A DNA stretch of 64,000 nt from Pseudomonas sp. AOB-7 (GCF_003696305.1 NZ_RFFK01000006.1:62001-126000); one strand, 5' to 3'; numbered from the stretch's first letter, positions 49,342-59,510 are shown. Translations and numbers: made by a program. Notes: generated by a model from the letters alone, not told the origin.

Positions 49342-49614
49342 GTCTTGGAACCTGCAGCTGCTGCGGGGTTGTCGGGCGCGCAAGCAGGCCTGCGCTCGCG
49401 CGAGCCGGCTAGCATGCCTGCAAATGTGGCCAAGTGCCAGCTGAGCCGACGAGCGTAGGTTTGCCCTGCCTCGCGCATTCCGGTAGCTTTGCGCCGCGCG
49501 CGCATGGCCAGCCATCCGTTCGGCACTTGGCGTGCGCCCCGGCAGGGGCTAAGGTCTCTGCACTGCGCGCCACGACGCGCCGTTTTCACCCCATTCTCAC
49601 CAGTCAGGTTCTCC

Positions 49615-51282
<1,668 letters not shown>

Positions 51283-51298
51283 CTCTTCGCCAGATGAA

Positions 51299-51326
51299 AA
51301 AAACGGAGCCTGCGGGCTCCGTTTTT
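51299..51326. terminator. Bidirectional Rho-independent terminator after ettA
   Basis: AAAAACGGAGCC (51299-51310) pairs with GGCTCCGTTTTT (51315-51326) around TGCG. U-tracts exist in both directions. It ends ettA and probably the convergent PilZ gene at 51378. Confidence 0.92.
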
Positions 51327-51377
51327 CTTTGGCGGCCTAGGCGCGCCGGGCGCACCGGTAGCCCTGGGAGATGGGGG

Positions 51378-51710
51378 TCAGAGCCTGGCCAGCAGGATTT
51401 CCAGCGCCCTGGCCTGATCTTCGGCCAGGTCGATGATATGAAAGCCCGCCCAGCAGTGCTGACCGTCGGCGCCGGGGCGGCTCCATAGGCAGTCGGCGCC
51501 CAGGCGCACCTCCGGCAGAACCTGCGTGCCGGCGCTGCACACCAGGCGACATTGCAGCACCGCGTCCGCGGTGTGCGGGGTGTCGCTGAACAGCATGAAG
51601 CCGTCGGCGGACAGGTCGACGATGCGGCCCAGGCGCTGACCGCTGTTCAGGTCGAAGACCTCCAGCTGCAACTCGGTGCCATGGCGGCTGTGTTGGCGAC
51701 GCTCTTCCAT
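51378..51710 (-). CDS. PilZ domain protein
   Basis: This 110-aa protein is a stand-alone PilZ domain with RRQHSRH (RxxxR) at the N-terminus and DLSADGF (DxSxxG) about 25 residues later, so c-di-GMP binding is likely. The ATG at 51710 has AGGA six bases upstream; an ATG two codons earlier is too close. It starts nine bases after the DUF1631 gene, implying one operon. Confidence 0.85.
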   Translation of the reverse strand: MEERRQHSRHGTELQLEVFDLNSGQRLGRIVDLSADGFMLFSDTPHTADAVLQCRLVCSAGTQVLPEVRLGADCLWSRPGADGQHCWAGFHIIDLAEDQARALEILLARL

Positions 51711-51719
51711 GGACATTCC

Positions 51720-54041
51720 TCAGCGGGGTTCGGCCGTGCGCCCGGTAAAGCGCTGCAGCACACGGTAGATGGCAGTAAGGGCGCGATCCATCAGCGGTGC
51801 CGCGCCTTCGGGGGGGACGATGCGGGCCAGGCCCTGTTCCATCTCGCTGGCCAGCAGGGTCAGGGGTTTGATCGCCACGCGCTGGCCACTGTTGTCGACG
51901 AACATGTAGTTGTGGGTGGTGGGGCTGAACCAGGACAGCTTGAGCCTGCGGCTCTGCTCGCCGTTGACGAACTCGAACCAGGTGCCGAACTCGACGCTGG
52001 CCAGTTCCTTGGCCAGCGTCTGGGCGCGCGCTGACAGCCTGGTGCGTGGCGGCGCCTGACGGGCGAGGTCGGCGTCCTCGCCGAGCATGGCGCCGAGCGG
52101 GCTCTCCGGCAGGCTCGGCTTGAGCCGGGCGGCCAGCTGCGGCTGCTTGGCCTGCACCGCGTGCTGGCAGGCCACCAGATCCTGCAGCAGACGACGGATG
52201 CCGTCCTCGTGATAGCCGCCGAGCAGTTCCAGGCCCTTGCGCAGGTCGCTGAGCAGCGGTACGCGCAGCTCCTGCAGGCGGCGCTTGTCGGCCTCGCCCA
52301 GCGGGGTGCCGCTCCAGGCCAGCTGCTCGGCGACCTCGCAGTGGCGCCGCCATTCCGCGCTGGCGTCGCCGTGGCGCAGCAGGACGAAGACCAGCACGTC
52401 GGCCCAGGTCAGTTCGAGAAAGTTGCGGATGATCGCCGGCAGGTCGCGCTGGGCGACGCTGCGCTGGATCACCTCCAGCGCCTGTTCGCGGGCGCCGAGC
52501 AGACGGTCGCGGCCCTTGGCCGCCTCGACCGCGCGGCGCTCGCGCAGCGCCACCTTGTGGCGCAGGGTCTCGACGTACTCGTTGAACTCGTCGATCAGGC
52601 TGTCGAACAGCGCCAGATCGCCGCTGAAACCATGGATCACCCGTTCGACCACCCACTGCATCTTCGCCAGCAGGCCGCGTTCGTCGCCTTCGTTGCCGTA
52701 GAGCACGCCGGCCTGGGCCATGGCGTTGAGCAGGCGGCGCGCCGGGTGGTGGTGCTGGGTGAACAGCGCCTTGTCCTGCAGGGCGATCTTCAGGTAGGGC
52801 GTGTGCAGGTGCGACAGCGCGGTCTTGCAGCTGTCCGGCAGGTTCTCGTCGTCGAGGATGAAGTCGAACAGCATGCCCACCAGGTCGATCACGCCGGCTT
52901 CCTGGTCGGACACCTTGCTGTCGCCGGGCAGGCTGCTGTGCGTCTCCAGTTGCTGCTGCAGGTCGGCCTTGAGCCCTTCCACCTGCTGCGGTCGCTGCAG
53001 GCGCTGGGCCAGGTCGTGGGCCGACTGCTGCTGCATGCGGTTGAGCGCGGCGAGCAGCTCGTTGGCGCTGTAGGTGCGTCTGGCGCCGCGCGGCGAGAAG
53101 CTGACGATACTGCGCGTGCCGCCCAGCAGCGGTTCGTCCGGATGGCTCTGGCGGTGCTCGCCGAGCAGGCTGGACAGGCCGCTGAACAGTGCCATGGGGT
53201 CGCTCGGCGGCGGCGCGCTGAGGTCCAGGTCGAGCAGCGCCGGTTCGGCGTGCGGGGCGCCGGGCTGGCCCTGGGCGGGCACCTGGTGTTCGGGGGCTGC
53301 TTCGGCCTTGTTCCGCACCGGGCGGCTGACGCTGGGGGTGAGCTGGGCGCTGTACTTGAGGTTGGGCAGCACGCCAGCGTCGATCAGGCGCTGGTTGAGC
53401 GCCTCGTAGAGTGCGTCCAGGCCCTGCATTACATGGCGATCGAAGAGCATGTAGAGGATGGTCTTGATTCGTAGCGGGAAGGAGCAGGGCGCCAGGGCTT
53501 CGCGGAAGGCCTGGGCGATGGCCTGTGGGCCGAAGGGGTTGCTGTCCTCGCCGAGCTTCTGGCCGTTGTTGAGCAGCGCCAGGCGCTGCTCCAGGGCGAA
53601 CAGCGGCTGGGTGCAGCGCGCCTTGACCCGGCTGACCATGTTGGTCACCTGCAGGCTTTCCTCGTAGTCCTCGTTCTGCACCAGGGCCAGTTGCTCGGGG
53701 TCGAGCTCGGCCGGTGCCTGGTTCTGCAGCTTGCCTTCGAGGAAATCGGAGAAATTGTGCGCGATTTTCTGGTGGTAGCTGCGTTCGATCTGCGGCCGCT
53801 GGCGGCGAATCTCGCGCATGCTGTCGAAGAACAGGGTCTGCACCTTGTTGTTCTCGGCCTTCTCCGCGCACTCGAACAGGGTGTCGTCGACCTGGCCGAA
53901 CACGCCGCTCAGGTGCTCCGCCAGGCGATTCATCACCAGCTTGCGGCAGCTCTGCACCAGCTCGCCGAAGCGCGGCTGGATGCCGCGGCTGGCGAGCTTC
54001 GCCACGCTGGGCTTGATCGGAGGCGTGTCCTGGTTGCTCAT
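51720..54041 (-). CDS. DUF1631 family protein
   Basis: This 773-aa cytoplasmic, largely helical protein matches the DUF1631 family. N-terminal blocks are LASRGIQPRFGELVQSCRKLVM and FFDSMREIRRQRPQIERSYH. A disordered Pro/Ala/Gln segment (about 225-270) follows, then a central helical domain (VSDQEAGVIDLVGMLFDFIL...). The C-terminal module of about 90 residues (FGTWFEFVNGEQSRRLKLSWFSP...YMFVDNSGQ) is beta-rich and reminiscent of a PilZ-like barrel, but lacks a clear RxxxR. Function is unknown. AGGA lies eight bases before the ATG. Tight linkage to a PilZ gene suggests c-di-GMP-related work. Confidence 0.8.
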   Translation of the reverse strand: MSNQDTPPIKPSVAKLASRGIQPRFGELVQSCRKLVMNRLAEHLSGVFGQVDDTLFECAEKAENNKVQTLFFDSMREIRRQRPQIERSYHQKIAHNFSDFLEGKLQNQAPAELDPEQLALVQNEDYEESLQVTNMVSRVKARCTQPLFALEQRLALLNNGQKLGEDSNPFGPQAIAQAFREALAPCSFPLRIKTILYMLFDRHVMQGLDALYEALNQRLIDAGVLPNLKYSAQLTPSVSRPVRNKAEAAPEHQVPAQGQPGAPHAEPALLDLDLSAPPPSDPMALFSGLSSLLGEHRQSHPDEPLLGGTRSIVSFSPRGARRTYSANELLAALNRMQQQSAHDLAQRLQRPQQVEGLKADLQQQLETHSSLPGDSKVSDQEAGVIDLVGMLFDFILDDENLPDSCKTALSHLHTPYLKIALQDKALFTQHHHPARRLLNAMAQAGVLYGNEGDERGLLAKMQWVVERVIHGFSGDLALFDSLIDEFNEYVETLRHKVALRERRAVEAAKGRDRLLGAREQALEVIQRSVAQRDLPAIIRNFLELTWADVLVFVLLRHGDASAEWRRHCEVAEQLAWSGTPLGEADKRRLQELRVPLLSDLRKGLELLGGYHEDGIRRLLQDLVACQHAVQAKQPQLAARLKPSLPESPLGAMLGEDADLARQAPPRTRLSARAQTLAKELASVEFGTWFEFVNGEQSRRLKLSWFSPTTHNYMFVDNSGQRVAIKPLTLLASEMEQGLARIVPPEGAAPLMDRALTAIYRVLQRFTGRTAEPR

Positions 54042-54159
54042 GGACTGTCCTGGCTGGAGTCGTCGGCTGGCGCGTCCTGCGTCGGGCCGCAGTTCGATGG
54101 AACATATAGTAGTCCATCGCCGCGCTGCAAAGCATTGTCGTAAAAGCAGTTTGCAGGGG

Positions 54160-54187
54160 TTGACAGGGAAGTTTTGCGACGTAAAAT
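54160..54187 (+). promoter_or_regulatory. Promoter of the tRNA-Asn/Pro/Lys operon
   Basis: A perfect -35 TTGACA (54160-54165), a 16-bp spacer and -10 TAAAAT (54182-54187) are followed by a GC-rich discriminator (GGCGCGCC), as expected of a stringently controlled stable-RNA promoter. The predicted start is about 55 bp before tRNA-Asn. Confidence 0.85.
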
Positions 54188-54248
54188 GGCGCGCCTCTGA
54201 AGCGGGAAAGCAAATAGCCGAAACGCCGAAGAGATGGAATGCCGAAGT

Positions 54249-54324
54249 TCCGCGATAGCTCAGTCGGTAGAGCAAATGACTGTTAATCATTGGGTCCCTG
54301 GTTCGAGTCCAGGTCGCGGAGCCA
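54249..54324 (+). tRNA. tRNA-Asn (GTT anticodon)
   Basis: The 76-nt cloverleaf has acceptor arms TCCGCGA and TCGCGGA, anticodon GTT at 54282-54284 in loop CTGTTAA, a TTCGAGT T-loop, discriminator G and encoded CCA. Confidence 0.98.
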
Positions 54325-54333
54325 AATTCCAGA

Positions 54334-54410
54334 CGGGGTATAGCGCAGTCCGGTAGCGCGCTTGCTTTGGGAGCAAGATGTCGGGAGTTCGAATCCCCCT
54401 ACCCCGACCA
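54334..54410 (+). tRNA. tRNA-Pro (TGG anticodon)
   Basis: The 77-nt cloverleaf has acceptor CGGGGTA/TACCCCG, anticodon TGG at 54368-54370 in loop TTTGGGA, TTCGAAT T-loop and encoded CCA. It lies 9 bp after tRNA-Asn. Confidence 0.98.
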
Positions 54411-54415
54411 TATTT

Positions 54416-54491
54416 GGGTCGTTAGCTCAGTTGGTAGAGCAGTTGGCTTTTAACCAATTGGTCGTAGGTTCGAATCCTACACGACCCACCA
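54416..54491 (+). tRNA. tRNA-Lys (TTT anticodon)
   Basis: The 76-nt cloverleaf has acceptor GGGTCGT/ACGACCC, anticodon TTT at 54449-54451 in loop CTTTTAA, TTCGAAT T-loop and encoded CCA. It is the last of the three-gene operon. Confidence 0.98.
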
Positions 54492-54496
54492 TATAG

Positions 54497-54531
54497 AACG
54501 ACGAAGCCCGCCTTGTGCGGGCTTCGTCGTT
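54497..54531 (+). terminator. Terminator of the tRNA operon
   Basis: AACGACGAAGCCCGC (54497-54511) pairs with GCGGGCTTCGTCGTT (54517-54531) around CTTGT, followed by TTC. It lies five bases after tRNA-Lys. Confidence 0.88.
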
Positions 54532-54661
54532 TCTGCGCGTCGGCTTTTGCAGCGGGGGCATCTCGCCGCTGAATACCTGCCCCGGATTTCATGCGGGCTG
54601 CGTGCTGGTCGCCCCTCTCCCGGCGGGAGAGGGGCATCGGAAGGCCGCATGGCGGCTGCTT

Positions 54662-55963
54662 TCAGTGCAGCTTCAGGCGCGGCTCGGTGCTGCGGCCGAT
54701 GCGGTCGCTGAGCATCAGCAGCAGGGTGCGCAGCGGGCCGTACAGGGCCATCTGGTGCATGCGGTAGAGCGACACGTAGAACACCCGCGCCAGCCAGCCT
54801 TCCAGCATCACGCTGCCGGTCAGGTTGCCCATCAGGTTGCCCACTGCGGAGAAGCTCGACAGCGAGATCAGCGAGCCGTAGTCGCGGTAGCGGTACTCCG
54901 GCAGCGGCTGGCCGCTGATCTTCAGGCGCAGCGACTTGGCCAGCAGCGAGGCCTGCTGGTGCGCGGCCTGGGCGCGCGGCGGCACGTTGCGGCCGTCGCT
55001 GCCTGGCTGCGGGCAGGCGGCGCAGTCGCCGAAGGCGAACACGTCGTCGTCCAGGGTGGTCTGCAGGGTCGGGCGCACCTGCAGCTGGTTGATGCGGTTG
55101 CTTTCCAGGCCGTCGAGTTCCTTGAGGAAGCCCGGGGCGCGGATGCCGGCGGCCCAGACCTTGAGGCTGGCCGGGATGAAATTGCCGTCGGCGGTCTGCA
55201 GCCCCTCGGCGCGCACCTCGCTGACGGCGGCGCCGGTGAGCACGGTGACACCGAGTTTTTCCAGGGTCTGGTGCACCGGCCGGGCGATGCGCTCGGGCAG
55301 TGCCGGCAGCACACGCGGGCCGGCCTCGATCAGGGTGATGCGCATGTTTTCCGGGCGGATGCGGTTGAGCCCATAGGCCGCCAGCTGCTGCGCCGCATGG
55401 TGCAGCTCGGCCGCCAGTTCGACGCCGGTGGCGCCGGCACCGACTATGGCGATGTTGATCTGTGCACCGTCCTCGCCTTCGTTGGCGTGGGCGCGCAGGT
55501 AGTGGCTGAGCATGCGTCGGTGGAAGCGTTCGGCCTGCTCGCGGGTGTCGAGGAACAGGCAGTGCTCGGCCGCGCCGGGGGTGCCGAAGTCGTTGGTGGT
55601 GCTGCCGACGGCGAGCACCAGGCTGTCGTAGGCGATCTGCCGCTCGGGCATCAGCACCTGGCCGTCGTCGTCCAGGGTCGGCGCCAGGGTGATGGTCTTG
55701 GCAGCCCGATTCAGGCCGCTCATGCGGCCGAGCTGGAACTCGAAACTGTTCCACTTGGCCTGGGCCACGTAGTTCAGCTCGTCTTCCGAGGAATTCAGCG
55801 AGCCGGCGGCCACTTCGTGCAGCAGGGGCTTCCAGATATGGGTGAGATTGGCGTCGACCAGAACGATGCGGGCCGCGCCGCTCTTGCCGAGTTTTCTACC
55901 CAGACGGGTGGCCAGCTCCAAACCGCCGGCGCCGCCGCCGACAATCACGATGCGATGGGACAT
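54662..55963 (-). CDS. ndh: Type II NADH:quinone oxidoreductase
   Basis: This 433-aa peripheral membrane flavoprotein oxidises NADH without proton pumping. The FAD-binding GGGAGGLELA (9-18) and NADH-binding VGAGATGVELA motifs are intact. FAFGDCAACP near the C-terminal FAD block and an amphipathic C-terminal region for membrane contact are also present. It is the last gene of a run with DUF1780, MOSC and DUF3094 genes, the arrangement recalled from PAO1. Confidence 0.95.
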   Translation of the reverse strand: MSHRIVIVGGGAGGLELATRLGRKLGKSGAARIVLVDANLTHIWKPLLHEVAAGSLNSSEDELNYVAQAKWNSFEFQLGRMSGLNRAAKTITLAPTLDDDGQVLMPERQIAYDSLVLAVGSTTNDFGTPGAAEHCLFLDTREQAERFHRRMLSHYLRAHANEGEDGAQINIAIVGAGATGVELAAELHHAAQQLAAYGLNRIRPENMRITLIEAGPRVLPALPERIARPVHQTLEKLGVTVLTGAAVSEVRAEGLQTADGNFIPASLKVWAAGIRAPGFLKELDGLESNRINQLQVRPTLQTTLDDDVFAFGDCAACPQPGSDGRNVPPRAQAAHQQASLLAKSLRLKISGQPLPEYRYRDYGSLISLSSFSAVGNLMGNLTGSVMLEGWLARVFYVSLYRMHQMALYGPLRTLLLMLSDRIGRSTEPRLKLH

Positions 55964-56026
55964 GGATGATGCTCACAAGGCTTTGAAAAAGACGGTGCGA
56001 GTCCGATCGGGCGAGCGCGAGGCAGC

Positions 56027-56200
56027 TCATAGCACCAACCGACTCAGGAAGCGGCTCAGCAGGCCGAGGCCGACGACCACGCAGAGGATGATGGCCAGCA
56101 GGCGCCAGACCCGGAAGGGCTGGCGCTCGACCTGGTGTTGCGGCGCACTCAGGTAGTGATCGACCTTTTGCTGGTCGTCGGGGCTCAGGCGGCTGGTCAT
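56027..56200 (-). CDS. DUF3094 family small membrane protein
   Basis: This 57-aa protein begins MTSRLSPDDQQKVDHYL and has one TM helix (about 33-50, LLAIILCVVVGLGLLSRF) near the C-terminus. It matches the DUF3094 family found beside ndh in Pseudomonas. AGAGG lies eight bases before the ATG. It sits 63 bp upstream of ndh and may associate with the membrane near Ndh (inference). Confidence 0.82.
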   Translation of the reverse strand: MTSRLSPDDQQKVDHYLSAPQHQVERQPFRVWRLLAIILCVVVGLGLLSRFLSRLVL

Positions 56201-56224
56201 CGGGAGGCCTCTGCTCGAATGCGG

Positions 56225-56755
56225 CTATTCTAGGCTTGCCCGCCAGGCTTGGCGAGCCTCGTTGTCCGGCTGGTCAAGCACCTGCACGCTATCTTCCAGG
56301 CGGATGATGCCGCCTTCCAGCACCCGCGCGGTAATGCCGCCGTGGCCGCGCATGGCCTGGAAGGTGCCGCGGCCGAGGCGCTGCTCCAGCCTGGCGCAGG
56401 GTTGGCACCAGCCGGTGGTTTCCAGCAGCGCCTGGCCGATGCGAAAGCGTCGGCCCTTGAGGCTGAACAGGTTGATGCCGGCGACGGCGATATTGCGCCG
56501 CAGCTCGCTGGGCGGCAGCGGCGCCTGGTGGCCGAGCAGGGCGGCGATCACCGCCAGGTGTTCCCACTGGATCAGCGTCACCTGGCGCGCGTTGCGCGGC
56601 CCCGGGCGGCTGTGATCGCCGGTCAGCCCGGCTTCGCGGCGGGCCTGCACGGCCTCGACCTCGAGCATGGCGGCGCGCGCGGCCGGGCGCACGCCTATCC
56701 AGCGTACCCGGCCGACCTGCGGCACCTCGGCGAGCAGCTCCTGCAGCGACCTCAC
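56225..56755 (-). CDS. MOSC domain-containing protein
   Basis: This 176-aa MOSC (molybdenum cofactor sulfurase C-terminal) protein has ELRRNIAVAGINLFSL, then a likely active Cys in TTGWCQPCARLE and the closing RGHGGITARVLEGGIIRLEDSV. MOSC proteins such as YiiM reduce N-hydroxylated compounds or carry sulfur. The GTG start overlaps the DUF1780 stop (GTGA), which defines it. Confidence 0.85.
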   Translation of the reverse strand: MRSLQELLAEVPQVGRVRWIGVRPAARAAMLEVEAVQARREAGLTGDHSRPGPRNARQVTLIQWEHLAVIAALLGHQAPLPPSELRRNIAVAGINLFSLKGRRFRIGQALLETTGWCQPCARLEQRLGRGTFQAMRGHGGITARVLEGGIIRLEDSVQVLDQPDNEARQAWRASLE

Positions 56756-57381
56756 AGGCTGATTCCGATGTCGAACAGCAGGCTGCGGCCGAGGTTCTGG
56801 CGCAGGAAATCCGGGGCGTCCGGGTGGGCCAACAGCACGCGGGCGAAACGCGGGCCGACCAGCGACAGCGAGCGCCAGCCCTGGCGCAGGTATTCGGTGG
56901 GTGGCGGGAAGTGGCTGTTGCAGTCCAGCGCGGCGCGCTTGAGGCTGACGAAGGCGATCAGGTCCAGTTCCCCCAGGTCGATGCCGCGCTCGCGGTAGTT
57001 GTGCGCCTTCTTGCGCAGGGTGGGCGCCAGGCGCGCCTGCAGCTCGCTGGCGGGGATGCGCTTGGGGCGGGCTTCGCGGCGCACCAGCTGGCTGAGGGAG
57101 AAGGCGCTGCGCCGGCGTTCCAGCTCGGCGCGCCATTCGTCGTTGAGGCGGCGGCCCTCGTCGAGGACGAAGAACACTTCGAAGTTGGCGTCGCGAAACA
57201 GCACGTCCGGCGGCTCCTGCCCGCTGGGGCTGAAATCCTCGTTGCGCTGGGCGACGTTCAGCGCCTGCAGCAGGCGCTGGCAGACCCAGCGCTCGCGCTC
57301 CCACTTCTTGGCGTTGGAGAGAAAGGCGTTGGCTTGTTCGGCTTGGTGCGTGAGTAGACGCAGGTAATCGGAGTCGTCCAT
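56752..57381 (-). CDS. DUF1780 family protein
   Basis: This 209-aa protein matches DUF1780, limited mainly to Pseudomonas. Blocks are LRLLTHQAEQANAFLSNAKKWERE, PPDVLFRDANFEVFFVLDEGRRL and GELDLIAFVSLKRAALD. The PPDVLF...FEVFFVLDEGRR pattern has some likeness to a PD-(D/E)xK nuclease core, but no function is established. It is the first gene of the operon leading to ndh and is divergent from the CbiM-like gene. Confidence 0.82.
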   Translation of the reverse strand: MDDSDYLRLLTHQAEQANAFLSNAKKWERERWVCQRLLQALNVAQRNEDFSPSGQEPPDVLFRDANFEVFFVLDEGRRLNDEWRAELERRRSAFSLSQLVRREARPKRIPASELQARLAPTLRKKAHNYRERGIDLGELDLIAFVSLKRAALDCNSHFPPPTEYLRQGWRSLSLVGPRFARVLLAHPDAPDFLRQNLGRSLLFDIGISL

Positions 57382-57509
57382 GAACCTAGCTTAGCCCCGC
57401 GCCGGGGCGCCTTGCCAGCGCGAGTCGTCCGCCGCCAGCGGCCGGTGTAGACTGCCCGGCAGCGAGCGGAGGATGGCATGCGCAGAGACGACGAAAGCGG
57501 GGCGGCGGC

Positions 57510-58199
57510 ATGATCGCGGCGGAGTTGCTAGCGGGCACCACCCTGGCGGCCGGCTGGCTGATCTACCTGCCGGCGCTGCTCTGGGCCGTCTGGCGGGCCC
57601 CCTGGCTGGAGCTGTGCAGCGACTTGCGCCGCCAGCATCTGCTGTTCGGCACCATGCTCGGGCTGTTCCTGCTGTGGCTGGTGCGCCGCGATTTCGACTC
57701 GGGGCTGTCCTACCACTTCATCGGCATGACCGCGGTGACCCTGCTGCTGGACTGGCCACTGGCGGTGCTGGCCGGCCTGGCGGCGCAACTCGGCCTGCTC
57801 GCCATCGGCCGCCAGGACCTGGCCGCGCTCGGCGTCAACGGCGTGCTGCTGGTGCTGATCCCGGTGCTGGTCACCGAACTGTGCGCGCTGCGGGTGGAGC
57901 GCGCGCAGCCGCGCAACCTGTTCGTCTACATCTTCTTCTGCGGTTTCTTCCCGGCGGCGCTGGCCACCCTGCTGACCCTGCTCGGCGGTCTCGGCCTGCT
58001 GTGGCTGGACGGCCTGTTCCCCATGCCGCCCTGGCTGGACGACTTCGCCGGCTACCTGTGGCTGGTGATGTTTCCCGAGGCCTTTATCAACGGCACCGTG
58101 GTTACCGCGCTGGTGGTGTTCTACCCGGACTGGCTGGAGACCTTCAATCGCAGTCGCTACCTGCAGGCACCGTGGAAGGAGGACGAGCGCGACGAGTGA
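57510..58199 (+). CDS. Energy-coupling factor ABC transporter permease-like membrane protein (CbiM-like)
   Basis: This 229-aa protein has about six TM segments and is related to the CbiM/NikM substrate-binding permeases of ECF-type metal transporters. FHFIGMTAVTLLLDWPLAVLAG and MFPEAFINGTVVTALVVFYPDWLETF are the characteristic stretches. The canonical N-terminal His that positions Co or Ni in CbiM is not evident, and no ECF ATPase genes are adjacent, so transport of those metals is doubtful. Confidence 0.78.
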   Translation: MIAAELLAGTTLAAGWLIYLPALLWAVWRAPWLELCSDLRRQHLLFGTMLGLFLLWLVRRDFDSGLSYHFIGMTAVTLLLDWPLAVLAGLAAQLGLLAIGRQDLAALGVNGVLLVLIPVLVTELCALRVERAQPRNLFVYIFFCGFFPAALATLLTLLGGLGLLWLDGLFPMPPWLDDFAGYLWLVMFPEAFINGTVVTALVVFYPDWLETFNRSRYLQAPWKEDERDE

Positions 58200-58214
58200 A
58201 TCCGTCTGCGCCGC

Positions 58215-58228
58215 TTGATCCGGATCAA
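58215..58228 (+). promoter_or_regulatory. Anr/FNR-type box with class II promoter
   Basis: TTGATCCGGATCAA is a perfect palindrome and a perfect Anr/FNR consensus match. A -10-like CATGCT at 58250-58255 puts a start near 58262 and the box near -41. The next gene begins at 58281. Confidence 0.82.
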
Positions 58229-58280
58229 TGCCGCGCCGTGGTTTCGCGCCATGCTGGAGCAAACCATTGAGGAGTTGCGC

Positions 58281-58496
58281 ATGAGCATTCACAGTTGGGC
58301 CCGAATCGCCCTGGAGGCGGAGCTGCAGAGCGCCGAGGCGCAGGGCTTCGACCGCCTGCTGGCGTTGCGCGCGCTGCTGGCGGAGGTCGTCGAGCAGAGC
58401 AGGGGGCTGCGCGATGCGCAGGAGCTGGCGCACGAGCTGCAGTTTCTCGCCGACAACCTCGACGACGAGCGCGATTACGCCTTTATGCGGCCGTAG
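58281..58496 (+). CDS. Small helical protein of unknown function, Anr-box controlled
   Basis: This 71-aa, acidic, Leu/Ala/Glu-rich, probably all-helical cytoplasmic protein (MSIHSWARIALEAELQSAEA at the start) is not recognised. GAGGAG lies six bases before the ATG, a strong ribosome site. The perfect Anr-type palindrome upstream argues for a real gene induced at low oxygen. It ends in the inverted repeat at 58493. Confidence 0.75.
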   Translation: MSIHSWARIALEAELQSAEAQGFDRLLALRALLAEVVEQSRGLRDAQELAHELQFLADNLDDERDYAFMRP

Positions 58497-58517
58497 CCCG
58501 GATATGATCCGGGCTAC
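58493..58517. repeat. GTAGCCCGGAT inverted repeat
   Basis: GTAGCCCGGAT (58493-58503) and ATCCGGGCTAC (58507-58517) are perfect arms around ATG. It shares its core with the repeat at 13195-13221 and may terminate convergent genes. It overlaps the small gene's stop codon. Confidence 0.6.
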
Positions 58518-58529
58518 GGCCACGGTTGG

Positions 58530-58724
58530 TCAGTGCGGGCGGGTCGGCAGTTCGCCGCTGAACAGTTCGTCTTCCAGATGGTCGCCGGGAATGGCGTGCT
58601 CCTCGGCGGCCCAGGCGCCGAGGTCGATCAGTTTGCAGCGTTCGCTGCAGAACGGGCGGTAGGTATTTTCGGTTTTCCACTCGACGGGCGCACCGCAGGT
58701 GGGGCATTGCACTGTGGTGGTCAT
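58530..58724 (-). CDS. yacG: DNA gyrase inhibitor YacG
   Basis: This 64-aa zinc protein binds GyrB and blocks DNA binding by gyrase. The four zinc Cys are in CPTCG and [12 protein letters not shown]. The start overlaps the coaE stop by four bases. Neighbouring coaE is the standard arrangement. Confidence 0.95.
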   Translation of the reverse strand: MTTTVQCPTCGAPVEWKTENTYRPFCSERCKLIDLGAWAAEEHAIPGDHLEDELFSGELPTRPH

Positions 58725-59329
58725 GGCTGGCCTCCGCGCAGGGTCAGGTAGAAGGTGTGCAGGCGTTCGACCTCGGCATCCAGCCAGGCCAGGTCGCGGT
58801 CGTTGAGCAGCACGTCGTCAGCGTGGCGCAGGCGTTCCTCGCGGCTGGCCTGGGCCTGGAGGATGGCGCGCACCTGCTCCTCGCTGCTCTGGTCGCGGGC
58901 CATGGTGCGCTGCACCTGCAGCTCCACCGGGGTGTCGACCACCAGCACGCGCTGGGTCAGGCGCTGCTGGCCGGATTCGACCAGCAGCGGCGACACCAGG
59001 ATGGCGTAGGGCGACTCGGCGCGCGCCAGCACCTGGACGATCTCCTGGCCGATCAGCGGGTGCAGCAGCGCTTCCAGCCAGCGGCGCTGTTCGGGGTCGG
59101 CGAACACCAGTCGGCGCAGGGCGGCGCGGTCCAGTTGGCCGTCGGCCTGCAGCACGCCGGCGCCGAAATGCTCGACTATCTTGCTCAGCGCCGGGCGACC
59201 GGGTTCGACCACCCAGCGCGCGGCATGGTCGGCGTCCACCAGGTGCACGCCGCGCTCGATAAAGCCTTGCGCCACCGCGCTCTTGCCACTGCCGATGCCG
59301 CCGGTCAGGCCGAGAATCCAGGGTTTCAT
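58721..59329 (-). CDS. coaE: Dephospho-CoA kinase
   Basis: This 202-aa P-loop kinase performs the last step of coenzyme A synthesis. Walker A is GGIGSGKS (10-17), and [14 protein letters not shown] and [18 protein letters not shown] are conserved. The ATG at 59329 was chosen over an upstream reading. In PAO1 pilD lies directly upstream of coaE; here it does not. Confidence 0.95.
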   Translation of the reverse strand: MKPWILGLTGGIGSGKSAVAQGFIERGVHLVDADHAARWVVEPGRPALSKIVEHFGAGVLQADGQLDRAALRRLVFADPEQRRWLEALLHPLIGQEIVQVLARAESPYAILVSPLLVESGQQRLTQRVLVVDTPVELQVQRTMARDQSSEEQVRAILQAQASREERLRHADDVLLNDRDLAWLDAEVERLHTFYLTLRGGQP

Positions 59330-59368
59330 AGCGAGGTTGCGGTCCCGTTGCTGCTCAAGGCCGCGATT

Positions 59369-59404
59369 GTAGGGTGGATTCGGCAGCGAAGCGAACAATC
59401 CGCC
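59369..59404. repeat. GTAGGGTGGATT-type repeat upstream of coaE
   Basis: GGTGGATT and AATCCGCC form an imperfect inverted repeat within GTAGGGTGGATTCGGCAGCG ... AATCCGCC, a frequent Pseudomonas intergenic module. It lies in the 181-bp gap between coaE and corC, at a likely rearrangement joint. Confidence 0.45.
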
Positions 59405-59450
59405 AGTGCGCGGCCGCTATGGCGATCGAGTCGCGGCGTGGCCCGGGTGC

Positions 59451-59472
59451 ATCCGGGGGCAATCCCCCGGAT
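59451..59472. repeat. ATCCGGGGG inverted repeat
   Basis: ATCCGGGGG-CAAT-CCCCCGGAT is a perfect 9-bp hairpin, related in core to the repeats at 13195 and 58493. It lies downstream of corC and could terminate it. Confidence 0.5.
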
Positions 59473-59510
59473 TACGCCGGCGGCCAATCCGGGCCACGGG
59501 CTGCGCCGGC

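Noticed and set aside
51337..54213. Long minus-strand frame overlapping the DUF1631 and PilZ genes
   Set aside because: The alternative frame carries the recognisable DUF1631 text with a ribosome site; this one is Arg/Pro/Ala-rich noise.
54249..54531. tRNA cluster as a site of an integrated island
   Set aside because: No integrase, direct repeat of a tRNA 3' end or compositional break is visible next to the three tRNAs.
57382..57509. Possible cobalamin riboswitch before the CbiM-like gene
   Set aside because: Only a short GGTG...CTGCCCGGCAG resemblance is present; the other conserved elements are missing and the gap is too short.
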